From NCBI GenBank assembly GCA_019428955.1, contig JAHYJF010000002.1:1-41524 (forward strand): DNA of 41,524 nt, written 5' to 3'. Positions 20,410 through 37,557 of this stretch are shown in pieces. How positions within the stretch are numbered: the first letter of the stretch is position 1; each line of letters starts with the position of its first letter. The notes under the pieces are model-generated. The model searched no databases and was not told the DNA's origin. It saw nothing but the letters and a program-made list of their open reading frames with translations. This stretch comes from Burkholderiaceae bacterium. GTDB taxonomy: Bacteria > Pseudomonadota > Gammaproteobacteria > Burkholderiales > Burkholderiaceae_E. The position numbers and the translations under genes were made by a program.

Positions 20410-21672
20410 TCAGTTGCCGCGCCTCATCATGTCGAAGAATTCCTGATTGCTCTTGGTAGCGCGCATCTTGTCGAGCATGAACTCCATTGCGGCGATCTCA
20501 TCCATGTCGTGGAGCAGTCGGCGCAGGATCCAGACCTTCTGGAGCGCTTCCTTGTTCATCAGCAGTTCCTCGCGCCGGGTTCCCGAGCGGTTGATGTCGA
20601 TCGCGGGGTAGATGCGCTTTTCCATCATCCGGCGGTTGAGATGAATTTCGAGATTGCCGGTGCCCTTGAATTCCTCGTAGATCACCTCGTCCATCCGGCT
20701 GCCGGTGTCGATCAGGGCAGTGGCGATGATGGTCAGCGACCCGCCTTCCTCGATGTTGCGCGCGGCGCCAAAGAAACGCTTGGGCCGTTGCAGAGCGTTG
20801 GCGTCGACACCGCCCGTGAGCACCTTGCCCGAGGCCGGGACTACTGTGTTGAAGGCCCGCGCCAGGCGGGTGATCGAATCCAGCAGGATCACGACGTCGC
20901 GCTTGTGCTCGACCAGCCGCTTGGCCTTTTCGATCACCATTTCGGCGACCTGCACGTGGCGGGTAGCCGGCTCGTCGAAGGTCGAGGCGACGACTTCGCC
21001 GCGCACCGAGCGGGTCATCTCGGTGACCTCCTCGGGCCGTTCGTCGATCAGCAGCACGATCAGCACCACTTCGGGATGATTGGCGGTAATCGCGTGGGCC
21101 ATGTGCTGCATCATCACGGTCTTGCCGGACTTGGGCGGCGCCACGATCAGGCCGCGCTGGCCCTTGCCGATCGGGGCGATCATGTCAATGATGCGCCCTG
21201 TGATGTTCTCCTCGGCCCTGATGTCGCGCTCGAGCCGCATCGGCTCGTCGGGGTGCAGCGGGGTCAGGTTCTCGAAGAGGATCTTGTGCTTGGCCTGCTC
21301 GGGCGGCTGGCCATTTATCTGGTCGACCTTGACGAGTGCGAAGTAGCGCTCGCCTTCCTTGGGGGTGCGGACCTCGCCCTCGATCGTGTCGCCGGTGTGC
21401 AGATTGAAGCGCCGGATCTGCGACGGCGAGATGTAGATGTCGTCGGTACTCGCGAGGTAGGAGGTCTCGGGCGAGCGCAGGAAGCCGAAGCCGTCGGGCA
21501 GCACCTCGAGGCAGCCGTCGCCGAAGATCGTCTCGCCGGTCTTGGCCTTGCGCTTGAGGATCGCGAACATCAGCTCCTGCTTGCGCATGCGCTGCGGGTT
21601 CTCGATCTCGAGGGTGTTGGCGAGTTCAACCAACTGGGTGATCGGAATGGATTTCAGTTCGGAGAGATGCAT
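20410..21672 (-). CDS. rho: transcription termination factor Rho
   Basis: '[40 protein letters not shown]', '[23 protein letters not shown]', '[10 protein letters not shown]'. Confidence 0.99.
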   Translation of the reverse strand: MHLSELKSIPITQLVELANTLEIENPQRMRKQELMFAILKRKAKTGETIFGDGCLEVLPDGFGFLRSPETSYLASTDDIYISPSQIRRFNLHTGDTIEGEVRTPKEGERYFALVKVDQINGQPPEQAKHKILFENLTPLHPDEPMRLERDIRAEENITGRIIDMIAPIGKGQRGLIVAPPKSGKTVMMQHMAHAITANHPEVVLIVLLIDERPEEVTEMTRSVRGEVVASTFDEPATRHVQVAEMVIEKAKRLVEHKRDVVILLDSITRLARAFNTVVPASGKVLTGGVDANALQRPKRFFGAARNIEEGGSLTIIATALIDTGSRMDEVIYEEFKGTGNLEIHLNRRMMEKRIYPAIDINRSGTRREELLMNKEALQKVWILRRLLHDMDEIAAMEFMLDKMRATKSNQEFFDMMRRGN

Positions 21673-21958
21673 CGATTGGTCTTCCCCATCGGGGGTGGTC
21701 GCAAGATAGCGTGGCCTGGAAAGGCTTTGCCAGTGGAATCGGACCGACTATGGTCGGCCAGGTGGCATTGGATGCAGGGTAGAAAGGGGGTTTTCAAGGC
21801 GGGTCTGGGATCGGTATCCGGATCGGGTTAGCACCCGGCGGCCGAAGCGACGCGCAAATTGCAGGCGGAAGAGTACAACTATCATCGGCGCCTGTCCACA
21901 GCGACGTGGTGGAAACCGTGACTTCCTGGCGACGAAGCCACGGCCCGTGGCGCTTTGC

Positions 21959-22279
21959 TCAGAGGTTGTTGTCGAGGAACAGTGCCAATTGCGACTTGGA
22001 GAGCGCTCCGACCTTGGTGGCGACCACGGCGCCATTCCTGAACAGCATCAGGGTCGGAATTCCTCGAATGCCGTACTTGCCGGCAGTGCTCTGGTGCTCG
22101 TCGACGTTGAGCTTGGCGATGTCTACCCGTCCGGCGTAGTCCTTGGCGACATCCTCGAGAATCGGCGCGATCATCTTGCACGGACCGCACCACTCGGCCC
22201 AGTAATCGACCAGCACCGGGGTGTCGGATTTCAGCACGTCCTGGTCGAACGAAGCGTCCGACACATGTTTGATTGTCAT
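21959..22279 (-). CDS. trxA: thioredoxin
   Basis: '[41 protein letters not shown]', WCGPC active site; start trimmed from ORF track 22339 to ATG 22279. Confidence 0.97.
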   Translation of the reverse strand: MTIKHVSDASFDQDVLKSDTPVLVDYWAEWCGPCKMIAPILEDVAKDYAGRVDIAKLNVDEHQSTAGKYGIRGIPTLMLFRNGAVVATKVGALSKSQLALFLDNNL

Positions 22280-22455
22280 TGGCAGGCTCCTGTTGGTTTT
22301 CCCGGGAGATCTTCGGCGGTTTTCCGCTGGCACTCGCACCAGGTTACCCGAGCTGTTCGGAGATCATGGGGTGACGAACGAACATTATCACAGCTCAAGG
22401 GCCGCTGCAGGGCAGGGGCCGGGGCGGCGCTCGGCCGGGCGCTGCTAGAATGCGC

Positions 22456-22557
22456 GTGGGCGGGCCTCCCCGCATCGCATCGTGGTGAACCTGGTCAGGT
22501 CCGGAAGGAAGCAGCCACAGCTACGTAATGCGAGTGCCGGGGTTACGGCTCGCCCAC
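22456..22557 (+). ncRNA. ffs: bacterial small signal recognition particle RNA (4.5S)
   Basis: Terminal stem GTGGGCG...CGCCCAC and hallmark apical domain GGTCAGGTCCGGAAGGAAGCAGCC; directly upstream of dnaX. Confidence 0.93.
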
Positions 22558-22608
22558 CTACCGTGCCGGCGGTGCACGGTGTACCTATCGGACCAGCCAG
22601 CAGCATCC

Positions 22609-24306
22609 ATGTCACATCAGGTTCTAGCCCGAAAATGGCGTCCCCGTGAATTTGGCTCGATCGTAGGCCAGGAGCACGTCGTGCGTGCCCTGCGCCACGC
22701 TCTCGACACCGGGCGACTGCACCATGCCTACCTGCTGACCGGCACCCGCGGCGTCGGCAAGACCACGCTGGCGCGAATCCTGGCCCGTTCGGTCAATTGC
22801 GAAACCGGGGTCTCTTCTTCGCCCTGTGGGCGCTGCGGTCCCTGCGTCGAGATCGAAGCCGGCAGTTTCGTCGACTACATCGAGCTCGACGCGGCCTCCA
22901 ATCGCGGCGTCGAAGAGATGGCCCAGCTGCTCGGCGACGCGGTGTACGCGCCGACGGCGGGACGCTACAAGGTCTACGTGATCGACGAAGTCCACATGCT
23001 CTCGACGCACGCGTTCAACGCGATGCTCAAGACGCTCGAGGAGCCACCGCCGCACGTGCTGTTCGTGCTCGCCACCACCGATGCGCACAAGGTGCCGGCC
23101 ACCGTTCTGTCACGCTGCCTGCAGCTCAATTTGCGCAACCTTCCGGCGGTGCGCATCGCCCAGCATCTCGCTGAAGTGCTGGAGCAGGAGAACGTCGCGA
23201 GCGAGCCGGCGGCGCTCGCGGCACTGGGTCGCGCCGCAGCCGGGAGCATGCGCGACGGCCTGTCGCTGCTCGAGCAGGCGATCGCCAGCGGCGCCGGAGC
23301 CGTCGGGGTGGGGGCTGTCCAGGAAATGCTCGGGGTCGTGGAGCGCGGCGACCTGTTGCGCATCGTGGCCGCGTTGGCAGCCGGCGATGCCGCGGGCCTG
23401 GTTGCGATCGCCGACGAGATGGCGCTCGCCAACGCCCCGTTCGAACGTACGCTGCTTGACTTCGCCGCGTTGATGCAGCGCCTGGCGTTGACGCAAGTGG
23501 GCGTCACCAGCGACGAGGACGCTGACCTGGCCGAATATGCCGGGTTGATCAGCCCCGCGGACGTCCAGGTCTACTACCAGATCGCGATTCACGGCGCCCG
23601 CGACCTCGCGCTGGCGCCCGACGCCCAGACCGGCTTCACGATGGTGCTGTTGAGGCTGCTGGCGTTTGCGCCCGACACAGTGCCGGTGGCAAGCGGGTCG
23701 CGGGCCGCCCCGGCTGCGCCCCGGACGCCAGCGGTTAGCGTCGAAGCGGCGGCCCGGCGCGTGGCTGTGGCAGTGGTGGCGCCGCCGCGCGCGGCCTCCG
23801 CAAGCACGCGGGCGGTGCGATCCGACCGGCCGAAGCCGGCGACAACAGCCGCTGCGCCGCCAACGCTAGTGCCTGCTCCCGATTCTGGCCAGGCAAGTTT
23901 TGACGGCAACTGGCCGGGGCTGGCGCTCGTCTTGCCGGTCCGCGGCATGGTCGATCAATTCATGCGCCAGAGCGAGATGATCGAGTGGGACGGCGACCAT
24001 TTTCGGGTCCGGGTGCCGGTGCGCATGATGGCCGAGCGCGCGATGCTCGATAAGGTGCGCGAGGCGCTGTCGGCGCACTTTGGGCGCGCCATCCGTCTCA
24101 GCGTCGAGATCGGCGCGGTGGGTGAGCAGACCGCCGAGGCGGTGGCCAGGCGCGAGAGCGCCCAGCGACTCGAGCAGGCCAGTGCGACCCTGGAGGTCGA
24201 TCCCCGGGTGCGCTCGCTGCTCGACGAATTCGATGGCGTGATCGTGCCGGGATCGGTGCGCGCGCTTGAACCAAGACCCAATGACGGAGACCAGGAAGAT
24301 GATTAA
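22609..24306 (+). CDS. dnaX: DNA polymerase III subunits gamma/tau
   Basis: '[32 protein letters not shown]', '[24 protein letters not shown]', Zn motif, '[26 protein letters not shown]'. Track start 22528 overlaps the SRP RNA; ATG 22609 preferred. Confidence 0.97.
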   Translation: MSHQVLARKWRPREFGSIVGQEHVVRALRHALDTGRLHHAYLLTGTRGVGKTTLARILARSVNCETGVSSSPCGRCGPCVEIEAGSFVDYIELDAASNRGVEEMAQLLGDAVYAPTAGRYKVYVIDEVHMLSTHAFNAMLKTLEEPPPHVLFVLATTDAHKVPATVLSRCLQLNLRNLPAVRIAQHLAEVLEQENVASEPAALAALGRAAAGSMRDGLSLLEQAIASGAGAVGVGAVQEMLGVVERGDLLRIVAALAAGDAAGLVAIADEMALANAPFERTLLDFAALMQRLALTQVGVTSDEDADLAEYAGLISPADVQVYYQIAIHGARDLALAPDAQTGFTMVLLRLLAFAPDTVPVASGSRAAPAAPRTPAVSVEAAARRVAVAVVAPPRAASASTRAVRSDRPKPATTAAAPPTLVPAPDSGQASFDGNWPGLALVLPVRGMVDQFMRQSEMIEWDGDHFRVRVPVRMMAERAMLDKVREALSAHFGRAIRLSVEIGAVGEQTAEAVARRESAQRLEQASATLEVDPRVRSLLDEFDGVIVPGSVRALEPRPNDGDQEDD

Positions 24307-24625
24307 GGGACAGCTGGCAGGTTTGATGAAGCAGGCCCAGCAGATGCAGGAGAACATGCGCAAGACCCAGGAACAGCTCGCGGCCATCGAGGTCGAGGGG
24401 CAGTCCGGCGCAGGCCTGGTCAAGGTTACGATCAACTGCCGCAACGACGTGCGGCGGATCTCGATCGACCCCAGTCTGCTGGGCGAGGATCGCGACATGC
24501 TCGAGGACCTGGTGGTGGCGGCGGTCAACGACGCCTTGCGCAAGGCCGAGCAGAAGTCGCAGGAAAAGATGTCGGGCGTGACTTCGGCAATGGGTTTGCC
24601 GGCGGGCTTCAAGCTGCCGTTCTGA
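24299..24625 (+). CDS. YbaB/EbfC family nucleoid-associated protein
   Basis: '[61 protein letters not shown]', between dnaX and recR. Confidence 0.95.
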   Translation: MIKGQLAGLMKQAQQMQENMRKTQEQLAAIEVEGQSGAGLVKVTINCRNDVRRISIDPSLLGEDRDMLEDLVVAAVNDALRKAEQKSQEKMSGVTSAMGLPAGFKLPF

Positions 24626-24641
24626 AGGCAGCGACCGAGAT

Positions 24642-25250
24642 ATGGTGGTCAAGGGACAGACTGCGGCTCTCGAGACGCTGATCCAGGCTTTGCGGCGCCT
24701 GCCAGGGGTCGGCACCAAGTCGGCCCAGCGCTTCGCGTATTACCTGTTGCAGCATGATCGTGAGGGCGCAGGCGCGCTGGCCGCCGCCCTGAACCAGGCG
24801 GTCGCAACGATCCGCCACTGCGCGCGCTGCAACACCTTCACCGAGGCCGAATTGTGCGAGACCTGTTCATCGCCGCGCCGCAACGCGGGGCTGCTGTGCG
24901 TTGTCGAGACCGCGGCCGATCAGCTGATGGTCGAGCAGACGCTGAGCTATGACGGGCTCTACTTCGTACTGATGGGGCGGCTCTCGCCGCTCGACGGGAT
25001 CGGCCCCCGCGAGATCCACCTCGAGCGCCTGCTGGCGCGGGCTACCGACGGTCTGGTCAAGGAGGTGATCCTGGCGACCAGTTTTACCCAGGAGGGCGAG
25101 GCCACCGCGCACTACGCCGGCGAATTGCTCAAGGCCCGGGGTCTGGCGGTTACCAGGCTGGCGCGGGGGGTGCCGGTGGGCAGCGAACTCGAATACGTCG
25201 ATGCCAGCACTATCGCCCACGCGCTGCGTGACCGCCGCGAGGTCGATTGA
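24642..25250 (+). CDS. recR: recombination protein RecR
   Basis: '[20 protein letters not shown]', Cys4 '[16 protein letters not shown]', TOPRIM '[16 protein letters not shown]'. Confidence 0.97.
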   Translation: MVVKGQTAALETLIQALRRLPGVGTKSAQRFAYYLLQHDREGAGALAAALNQAVATIRHCARCNTFTEAELCETCSSPRRNAGLLCVVETAADQLMVEQTLSYDGLYFVLMGRLSPLDGIGPREIHLERLLARATDGLVKEVILATSFTQEGEATAHYAGELLKARGLAVTRLARGVPVGSELEYVDASTIAHALRDRREVD

Positions 25251-25251
25251 T

Positions 25252-26493
25252 ATGGGAAGCGTACCAAAGGGAAGTGGACCACTGGCCGGGCTCAAGGTGC
25301 TCGAACTCGGACAGCTGATCGCAGGGCCGCTCGCCAGCCGGATGTTCGCCGACTTCGGCGCCGAGGTGGTCAAGATCGAGCCGCCGGAGAAGCGCAGCGG
25401 CAAGGGCGGGGCGGGCGGGGATCCGTTGCGCAAGTGGCGCAAGCTCCATCCCGACGATCCGTCCGGCACCTCGCTGTGGTGGTCGGTCCAGGCCCGCAAC
25501 AAGCAATCGGTGACGGCCGACCTGCGCCGCCCCGAGGGGCAGGAAATAGTGCGCCGGCTGGCGGCGCGCGCCGACATCGTGATCGAAAATTTCCGCCCCG
25601 GCGCTCTCGAGAAATGGGGCCTCGGCTTCGAGGCGCTTAAGGCGAGCAATCCTGCCCTGATCCTGGTGCGGGTGTCGGGCTACGGCCAGGACGGACCCTA
25701 TCGCGACCGGCCCGGATTCGGCGCGATCGCCGAATCGATGGGCGGGATCCGTTACGTAACCGGTTTCCCCGACCGCCCGCCGGTGCGGCTCAATCTTTCG
25801 ATCGGCGACTCGCTGGCGGCGTTGCACGCGGTGATCGGCGCGCTGATGGCGCTTCATCACCGCGACCGCAGCGGGGTTGGCCAGGTGGTCGACGTCGCGC
25901 TCTACGAAGCGGTCTTCAACATGATGGAGAGCGCGTTGCCCGAGTTCCACCGCTACGGCGTGGTGCGCGAGCGCACCGGTACCAACCTGACCGGGATCGT
26001 GCCCTCGAACACCTATCCGACCTTGGATGGGCGACACATCGTGATCGGCGGCAACGGCGATTCCATCTTCAAGCGGTTGATGCATGCGATCGACCGCGCC
26101 GACCTCGCCGACGACCCCGAACTGTCGTCGAACGCCGGCCGCGCCGGGCGCGGCGAAGAGGTCGACGCGGCCATCGCCGCCTGGACCAGCACCCAACCGC
26201 TGGCGGCGGCGCTGGCGGTAATGGAGCAGGCCGACGTACCGAGCGGCAAGATCTACAGCGCTGCCGACTGGGGCGATGACCCGCAGTTCCAGGCCCGCGG
26301 GATGATCGACCACGGCCGGCTCGCTGACGGCAGCGATCTGGCGATCCCGGCGGTGGTACCCAAGCTCTCGCAAACGCCCGGCGGCACGCGCTGGCTGGGG
26401 CCGGCGCTCGGGGAGCACACCGACCAAGTGCTGGCCGAACTGGGCTATGCCGGCGACGAGATTGCCGCGCTGCGCAAGCGCGGCGTGATCTAG
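25252..26493 (+). CDS. CaiB/BaiF family (type III) CoA-transferase
   Basis: 'LAGLKVLELGQLIAGPLASRMFADFGAEVVKIEPPE', 'IVIENFRPGALEKWGLGFEAL', 'VSGYGQDGPYRDRPGFGAIAE'. Confidence 0.94.
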   Translation: MGSVPKGSGPLAGLKVLELGQLIAGPLASRMFADFGAEVVKIEPPEKRSGKGGAGGDPLRKWRKLHPDDPSGTSLWWSVQARNKQSVTADLRRPEGQEIVRRLAARADIVIENFRPGALEKWGLGFEALKASNPALILVRVSGYGQDGPYRDRPGFGAIAESMGGIRYVTGFPDRPPVRLNLSIGDSLAALHAVIGALMALHHRDRSGVGQVVDVALYEAVFNMMESALPEFHRYGVVRERTGTNLTGIVPSNTYPTLDGRHIVIGGNGDSIFKRLMHAIDRADLADDPELSSNAGRAGRGEEVDAAIAAWTSTQPLAAALAVMEQADVPSGKIYSAADWGDDPQFQARGMIDHGRLADGSDLAIPAVVPKLSQTPGGTRWLGPALGEHTDQVLAELGYAGDEIAALRKRGVI

Positions 26494-26653
26494 ATTCCAC
26501 TTCGGCGATCAGCCCGCCCCGAGGCCGGGCCGTGTTAAAATCTATCGTTTGTAGGCTCGTCCCACGTAGCCTGAAGAATCCCCCCGCTCGAACTGTTCCG
26601 ACTCTGTGCGGAACGGGGTCGGCGCGCGGATCGAGCCCAATCAGGAGCCTGTC

Positions 26654-27814
26654 TTGCTGCCTCAACTGCCCCCCGCGCTGCTCGCCCTTGCGGATGGGAC
26701 GATCCTGCGCGGTACTTCGATCGGTGCGCCGGTCCAGACCGTCGGGGAGGTCGTCTTCAACACCGCGATGACCGGATACCAGGAAATCCTGACCGATCCG
26801 AGTTACTGCCGCCAGATCGTCACGCTGACCTGTCCGCACATCGGCAATACCGGCGTCAACCAGGAAGATGTCGAGTCCTCGCGCATCCACGCGGCGGGTC
26901 TGATTATCAAGGAGCCGCCGGTGCGGATGTCCAACTGGCGCTCCGAGCAGACGCTGCAGCAATACCTCGACGGCGAAGGCATTCCCGGTCTGGCCGGGAT
27001 TGATACCCGCCGGCTGACCCGAATCCTGCGCGAGAAGGGCGCCCAGGGCGGCTGCCTGGTGGCCGCCGCGAACTACGGCGATGTCATCGATGAGCAGGCT
27101 GCGCTGGCGGCAGCGCGGGCCTTCCCGGGACTGTCCGGGATGGACCTGGCCCAGATCGTGTCGAGTGCCAGCACCTATCGCTGGAACGAGGGCTCCTGGC
27201 AGCTGGGCAAGGGCTTCACCGAGCCGGTGATCGGCACTTTCAAGGTCGTCGCCTACGATTTCGGCGTCAAGCGAAACATCCTCCGGCTGCTGGCTGACCG
27301 CGGCTGCGAATTGATCGTGGTGCCGGCCCAGACCAGCGCTGAGGAAGCGCTCGCCTACCAACCCGACGGCGTGTTCCTCTCTAACGGCCCCGGCGACCCC
27401 GAACCCTGCGACTACGCGATCGCGGCGGCGCGCGAGCTGATCGAACGCGGGTTGCCGACCTTCGGCATCTGCCTGGGGCACCAGATCATGGCGCTGGCGA
27501 GCGGCGCACGGACTCTTAAGATGAAATTCGGCCACCATGGCGCCAATCACCCAGTGCGTGACCGCGACAGCGGCAAGGTGATGATCACCAGCCAGAACCA
27601 CGGCTTCGCGGTCGACCCGGCATCGCTCCCGGCCAATCTGCGCGTGACCCATGAATCGCTGTTCGACGGTTCGATCCAGGGACTGGCGCGCACCGACCGC
27701 CCGGCGATCTGCTTCCAGGGTCATCCCGAAGCGAACCCTGGACCACACGACATCGACTATCTGTTCGACCGCTTCGTCACCATGATGACTGAAGCCCGGG
27801 CGCTCGGAGCGTGA
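26654..27814 (+). CDS. carA: carbamoyl-phosphate synthase small subunit
   Basis: '[33 protein letters not shown]', '[15 protein letters not shown]', '[15 protein letters not shown]'. Start TTG 26654 preceded by AGGAG. Confidence 0.97.
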   Translation: MLPQLPPALLALADGTILRGTSIGAPVQTVGEVVFNTAMTGYQEILTDPSYCRQIVTLTCPHIGNTGVNQEDVESSRIHAAGLIIKEPPVRMSNWRSEQTLQQYLDGEGIPGLAGIDTRRLTRILREKGAQGGCLVAAANYGDVIDEQAALAAARAFPGLSGMDLAQIVSSASTYRWNEGSWQLGKGFTEPVIGTFKVVAYDFGVKRNILRLLADRGCELIVVPAQTSAEEALAYQPDGVFLSNGPGDPEPCDYAIAAARELIERGLPTFGICLGHQIMALASGARTLKMKFGHHGANHPVRDRDSGKVMITSQNHGFAVDPASLPANLRVTHESLFDGSIQGLARTDRPAICFQGHPEANPGPHDIDYLFDRFVTMMTEARALGA

Positions 27815-27820
27815 TCTGAC

Positions 27821-31074
<3,254 letters not shown>

Positions 31075-31078
<4 letters not shown>

Positions 31079-31551
31079 ACCGTGTTCCGTTGACTCCGCG
31101 GGGCGCCGCGCTGCTGCGCGCCGAACTGCAGCGCCTCAAGACCACCGAGCGCCAGGCGGTGGTGCAGGCGATCGCCGAAGCGCGCTCGCATGGCGACCTC
31201 TCCGAGAACGCCGAGTACGATGCCGCTCGCGAGCGCCAGGGTTTCATCGAGGCGCGTATCGCCGATCTCGATGGCAAGCTGTCGAACGCGCAGATCATCG
31301 ACCCGGCGGAGCATCAGTCAGATGGCCGGGTGGTGTTTGGCGCAACCGTCGAGATCGAGGATCTCGAGACCGGCGCCCGGACGACCTACCAGATCGTCGG
31401 TGAAGATGAATCCGACATCCGCCTCGGTCTGATCTCGGTATCAAGCCCGATCGCGCGCGCCCTGATCGGCAAGGTCGTAGGCGACGTCGCCGTGGTGCGG
31501 GCCCCCAAGGGCGATGTCGAATACGAGGTGGTTGCGATCCGCTACCAGTGA
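31075..31551 (+). CDS. greA: transcription elongation factor GreA
   Basis: '[58 protein letters not shown]'; TTG start overlapping the carB stop. Confidence 0.97.
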
Positions 31552-31585
31552 CGGCCGGCAGGTGGCGCGCTGCGCGCCGCCAGCT

Positions 31586-32269
31586 TCAGGTCTTCTTGGA
31601 TGCCCGGCGGGTGACGCCGGTGCGGACTCCGCCGGCCGCTGATCTGGGCGGGCGTGTAGCTGATCGTGTTCCGGTTGAACTGGCCGGGCGTGGACCGGAT
31701 CGTGTTCCGGTTGAACTGGCCGAGCGTGGGCCTGCGCGCGTTCCGGCTGAACTGGCCGCGCGACCGGGCGATTGCGCCACCGGTCGTGCCCAGCTCGATT
31801 TGGCAATCGGTGCGCGCCGCTTGGCGCCGCTGGCTGCCGGCCGGGCAGCCGAGGGGCTGGAGCGCGCCGCCTTGGCCGAAGCCTTCTTGGTGCTGGCGCT
31901 TGTTGGCCGGGGTGCAGTGGCGCCGTAGGCGGCCTGCTTTTTGGGCACGTGCGGACCCTTGGCCGAAATTTCCTTGGGCGGTCGCGGCAGGTAGACCACC
32001 AGCAGCTTGCCGATTCGTTGCACCGGAGCGCAGCCGGTTCTCTCGCAGATCGTCGTCAGGTGCTGGTCGCGCGCGGCGCGATCGTCACCGAAGACGCGAA
32101 TCTTGATCAGTTCGTGGATGGCCAGCGCCCGGCCGATTTCGGCCAGCACTGAGTCGGTAAGGCCGGCGTCGCCTATGATCACCACCGGGTCGAGGTGGTG
32201 CGCCAGGCCCTTGAGTGCCTTGCGCTCGGAGGCGTCGAGCGGCAGGGTGTAGGTTCGGTTGAGTTTCAT
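31586..32269 (-). CDS. yhbY: YhbY family (CRM-domain) RNA-binding protein with long low-complexity basic tail
   Basis: '[85 protein letters not shown]' followed by an Ala/Lys/Ser/Arg-rich tail. Confidence 0.9.
   Translation of the reverse strand: MKLNRTYTLPLDASERKALKGLAHHLDPVVIIGDAGLTDSVLAEIGRALAIHELIKIRVFGDDRAARDQHLTTICERTGCAPVQRIGKLLVVYLPRPPKEISAKGPHVPKKQAAYGATAPRPTSASTKKASAKAARSSPSAARPAASGAKRRAPIAKSSWARPVAQSPGRAASSAGTRAGPRSASSTGTRSGPRPASSTGTRSATRPPRSAAGGVRTGVTRRASKKT
31660..31767. repeat. three tandem ~36-bp units within the yhbY 3' end
   Basis: Units at 31660, 31696 and 31732 share GTTCCGGtTGAACTGGCCGxGCG; each encodes a 12-aa repeat like [12 protein letters not shown] on the minus strand. 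Confidence 0.88.
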
Positions 32270-32361
32270 CGCTTCATTTTAGACCCGTTAGTGGGGTCGC
32301 GATGACGCGCATCGGTAGAATCATTGCGCACGCGAGTGCAGGTCAATTGCGGCAGGGAGCG

Positions 32362-33021
32362 ATGGGAAAGAAGAAGTTCAACAAGGCCTGGCTCGATCGG
32401 CACCTGAGCGATCCCTACGTCAAGCTGGCGCAGCAGCGCGGCTATCGCTCGCGGGGAGCGTTCAAGCTGACCGAGATCGACGAGCGCGACCAGCTGATTC
32501 GGCCGGGAATCAGGGTGGTCGATCTCGGCTCGACTCCCGGGGCGTGGTCGCAGGTACTGCGCGAGCGCATGACCGATGCCGGCGGCACGTTCCAGGGACG
32601 GATAATCGCGCTCGACCTGCTGCCGATGGAGCCGATTGCGGGCGTCGAATTCATTCTCGGCGACTTTCGCGAGGCGGCGGTCCTGGAGACGCTCGAGCGG
32701 GCTCTCGAGGGCAAGCGGGTTGATCTGATCGTGTCCGACATGGCCCCCAACCTGAGTGGCGTGGCGGCGGCCGATGCGGCCCGCATGGGCGACCTGATCG
32801 AACTGGCGCTGGATTTCGCCATTCACCACCTCAAGGCCGACGGCAGCCTGCTGGTGAAGTGTTTCCACGGCAGCGGCTACAGCCAGTTGGTCAAGCGTTT
32901 CAAGCAGACTTTCGGGCTGGTCGAGCCGCGCAAACCCAAGGCCTCGCGCGACGAATCAGCGGAAACCTACCTGCTCGGGCGCCGGCTAAAACCCGTCGCG
33001 GGCGCGGGCAGCGACCCATAA
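32362..33021 (+). CDS. rlmE: 23S rRNA (uridine-2'-O-)-methyltransferase
   Basis: '[46 protein letters not shown]', '[13 protein letters not shown]'. ATG 32362 preferred over track start 32302. Confidence 0.97.
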   Translation: MGKKKFNKAWLDRHLSDPYVKLAQQRGYRSRGAFKLTEIDERDQLIRPGIRVVDLGSTPGAWSQVLRERMTDAGGTFQGRIIALDLLPMEPIAGVEFILGDFREAAVLETLERALEGKRVDLIVSDMAPNLSGVAAADAARMGDLIELALDFAIHHLKADGSLLVKCFHGSGYSQLVKRFKQTFGLVEPRKPKASRDESAETYLLGRRLKPVAGAGSDP

Positions 33022-33073
33022 GCCAGGGTTAAGGTCTTTATGGATCAATGGCTTAGAAGAACCTATTGGGGGG

Positions 33074-33109
33074 TTGGGAATAGCGAGACCGCCCCAATCT
33101 GCGTAGAAT
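33074..33109 (+). promoter_or_regulatory. candidate ftsH promoters: sigma-32-like plus sigma-70 -10
   Basis: TTGGGA (33074-33079), 12 bp, CCCCAATCT (33092-33100), close to the sigma-32 CCCCATnT -10; TAGAAT at 33104-33109. Confidence 0.4.
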
Positions 33110-33137
33110 CGAAAGACGTACCTAAGGAGCGTATTTT

Positions 33138-35083
<1,946 letters not shown>

Positions 35084-35087
<4 letters not shown>

Positions 35088-35941
35088 AACTGATCTGCGG
35101 CCGCTATCGCTTCTTGCTTGAGCGGCCGCTCGTGATGGGCGTGGTCAACCTTACCGAGGACTCGTTTTCCGATGGCGGCCGGCTGCTCGACCCGGAGCGC
35201 GCCGTGGCCCACGCCCGGGAACTGGTCGCCGCCGGGGCCGACATCATTGATCTGGGCGCCGAGTCGACCAGGCCGGGGGCTACCGCGGTTGAAGCCGCTG
35301 TCGAGATCGAGCGCTTGGTGCCCGTGCTGGACGCCTTGCGTGACTGCGGCGCGGCGTTGTCGGTCGATACGCGCAAGGCTGCGGTGATGACGGTCGCGCT
35401 CGCCGCCGGGGCCGACATGATCAATGATGTCAACGGCTTCCGGGACGAAGGAGCCATCGACGCGGTGCGCGGCAGCGCCGCCGGGCTGTGCGTGATGCAC
35501 ATGCAGGGCACGCCCGAGATCATGCAGGAGGCGCCCAGTTACCGCGATCCGGTTGGCGAGGTGGCGCAATTCCTGCGCGGCCGCGCCGACACTCTCGAGA
35601 AGGCCGGCGTGGCGCGTGAGAGGATAGTGCTCGATCCCGGAATCGGCTTTGGCAAGTCCCTGGTGCACAATCTGCAGTTGCTCGCCGGCCTCGACGTTAT
35701 CGCGGCCCTCGGGTTGCCGGTGCTGGTCGGGGTTTCGCGCAAGTCGATGATCGGGACCATCACCGGACGGGACGTTGACGAGCGGCTGGCAGGGAGCATC
35801 GCGGCGATGCTGTGCGCGGTGTCACGCGGTGCCAGGATCGTGCGGGTGCACGACGTTGCGGCGAGCCGCGATGCGCTGGTGGTGTGGCAGGCAATAGCTG
35901 AAGCGGGCAGTTCCACGGCGCAGATTCAACAGGAAGGATGA
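35084..35941 (+). CDS. folP: dihydropteroate synthase
   Basis: '[49 protein letters not shown]', '[18 protein letters not shown]'; overlaps the ftsH stop. Confidence 0.97.
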
Positions 35942-35942
35942 C

Positions 35943-37292
35943 GTGACCAGAAGATATTTCGGTACCGATGGCGTGCGCGGAAGGGTCGGCGAGGCGCCGA
36001 TCACGCCGGATTTCGTGATGCGACTGGGCTATGCGGCCGGTCGCGTGCTGGTGGCCGACGAACCGCCCGACGGTCAGGACCATTCCACCGTGCTGATCGG
36101 CAAGGACACGCGCATCTCCGGCTACATGCTCGAGGCCGCGCTCGAAGCCGGTTTCACCGCCGCGGGCGTGAACGTGTTGCTGACCGGGCCGATCCCGACC
36201 CCGGCGATCGCCTATCTCACCCGCGCGCTGCGATTATCGGTCGGTGTGGTGCTGAGCGCTTCGCACAACGCTTACGCCGACAACGGCATCAAGTTCTTCT
36301 CGGCCCGCGGCAACAAGCTCGATGACGCGATGGAACTCGCAATCGAGGTGGCGATCGACGAGCCGATGACCTGTGTCGAACCGCGCCGGCTGGGCCGGGC
36401 GCGGCGCATCGACGATGCCGCCGGCCGCTACATCGAGTTCTGCAAGAGCTCTTTCCCCGCGGAACTGGATCTGCGTGGCATGCGCATCGTCGTCGATTGC
36501 GCCCACGGTGCGGCCTATCAAACCACGCCGCTGGTGCTGCACGAACTCGGTGCCGAGATCATTCCGATCGGGGTGTCACCGAACGGGTTCAATATCAACG
36601 ACGGTTGCGGTGCCACCGCACCGCAGGCGTTGCAGCATGCCGTTGCGGAGCATAGGGCCGATCTCGGGATTGCGGTCGACGGAGATGCCGATCGCCTGCT
36701 GATGATCGACAGCAGCGGCCGGAGGTACAACGGCGATGAGTTGCTTTACGTCATCGTGACCGACCGGATGAAGCGCTCAACAGTGGCTGGAGCGGTCGGC
36801 ACCCAGATGACCAATTTCGCGCTCGAGCTGGAGTTCGCGCGTCTGGGAGTGGGGTTTGCGCGCGCCAAGGTCGGTGACCGCTATGTCCTCGAGATGATGC
36901 AGGAGCGCGGTTGGCTCTATGGCGGCGAAGGTTCGGGACACCTGCTGTGTCTCGATTGCCACACAACCGGTGACGGCACGATCAGTGCATTGCAGGTGTT
37001 GGCGGCGATGCGCCGCAGCGGCAAGGATCTGGCCACGCTGTGCGCGCCCCTGAAGCTCTATCCCCAGGAACTGGTCAACGTGGTGGTGTCGAGAGGTTTC
37101 GACTGGCTCAAGCACGAGGGTCTGGCGCGGGCGCGCCGCGAGGTCGAGGCCGAATTGGCCGGCAAAGGGCGCGTGCTGGTGCGGCCATCCGGCACTGAAC
37201 CGCTGTTGCGCCTGATGGTCGAGGCCCCGTCGGCAGAACTGGCCAGGCAGTGCGCCAATCGGCTGGCCGATGCGGTGCGCGGCGCGGCGTAG
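35943..37292 (+). CDS. glmM: phosphoglucosamine mutase
   Basis: '[31 protein letters not shown]', '[20 protein letters not shown]', '[16 protein letters not shown]'. Confidence 0.98.
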   Translation: MTRRYFGTDGVRGRVGEAPITPDFVMRLGYAAGRVLVADEPPDGQDHSTVLIGKDTRISGYMLEAALEAGFTAAGVNVLLTGPIPTPAIAYLTRALRLSVGVVLSASHNAYADNGIKFFSARGNKLDDAMELAIEVAIDEPMTCVEPRRLGRARRIDDAAGRYIEFCKSSFPAELDLRGMRIVVDCAHGAAYQTTPLVLHELGAEIIPIGVSPNGFNINDGCGATAPQALQHAVAEHRADLGIAVDGDADRLLMIDSSGRRYNGDELLYVIVTDRMKRSTVAGAVGTQMTNFALELEFARLGVGFARAKVGDRYVLEMMQERGWLYGGEGSGHLLCLDCHTTGDGTISALQVLAAMRRSGKDLATLCAPLKLYPQELVNVVVSRGFDWLKHEGLARARREVEAELAGKGRVLVRPSGTEPLLRLMVEAPSAELARQCANRLADAVRGAA

Positions 37293-37331
37293 TGAACGAG
37301 CGCGCGTATTTCCGCTACAATTCGTTCCCTC

Positions 37332-37408
<77 letters not shown>

Positions 37409-37470
37409 GAGTTGCCGGCAAGTACCCGATCCAGTGGTACCCCGGCGGCGCGGAAAACCGACCGGGAATG

Positions 37471-37547
<77 letters not shown>

Positions 37548-37557
37548 GTTTTTCAGT

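Noticed and set aside
23700-23890. Ala/Pro/Arg-rich stretch in dnaX as a possible frameshift or insertion
   Set aside because: In-frame low-complexity linker typical of DnaX tau; no A-rich slippery sequence seen.
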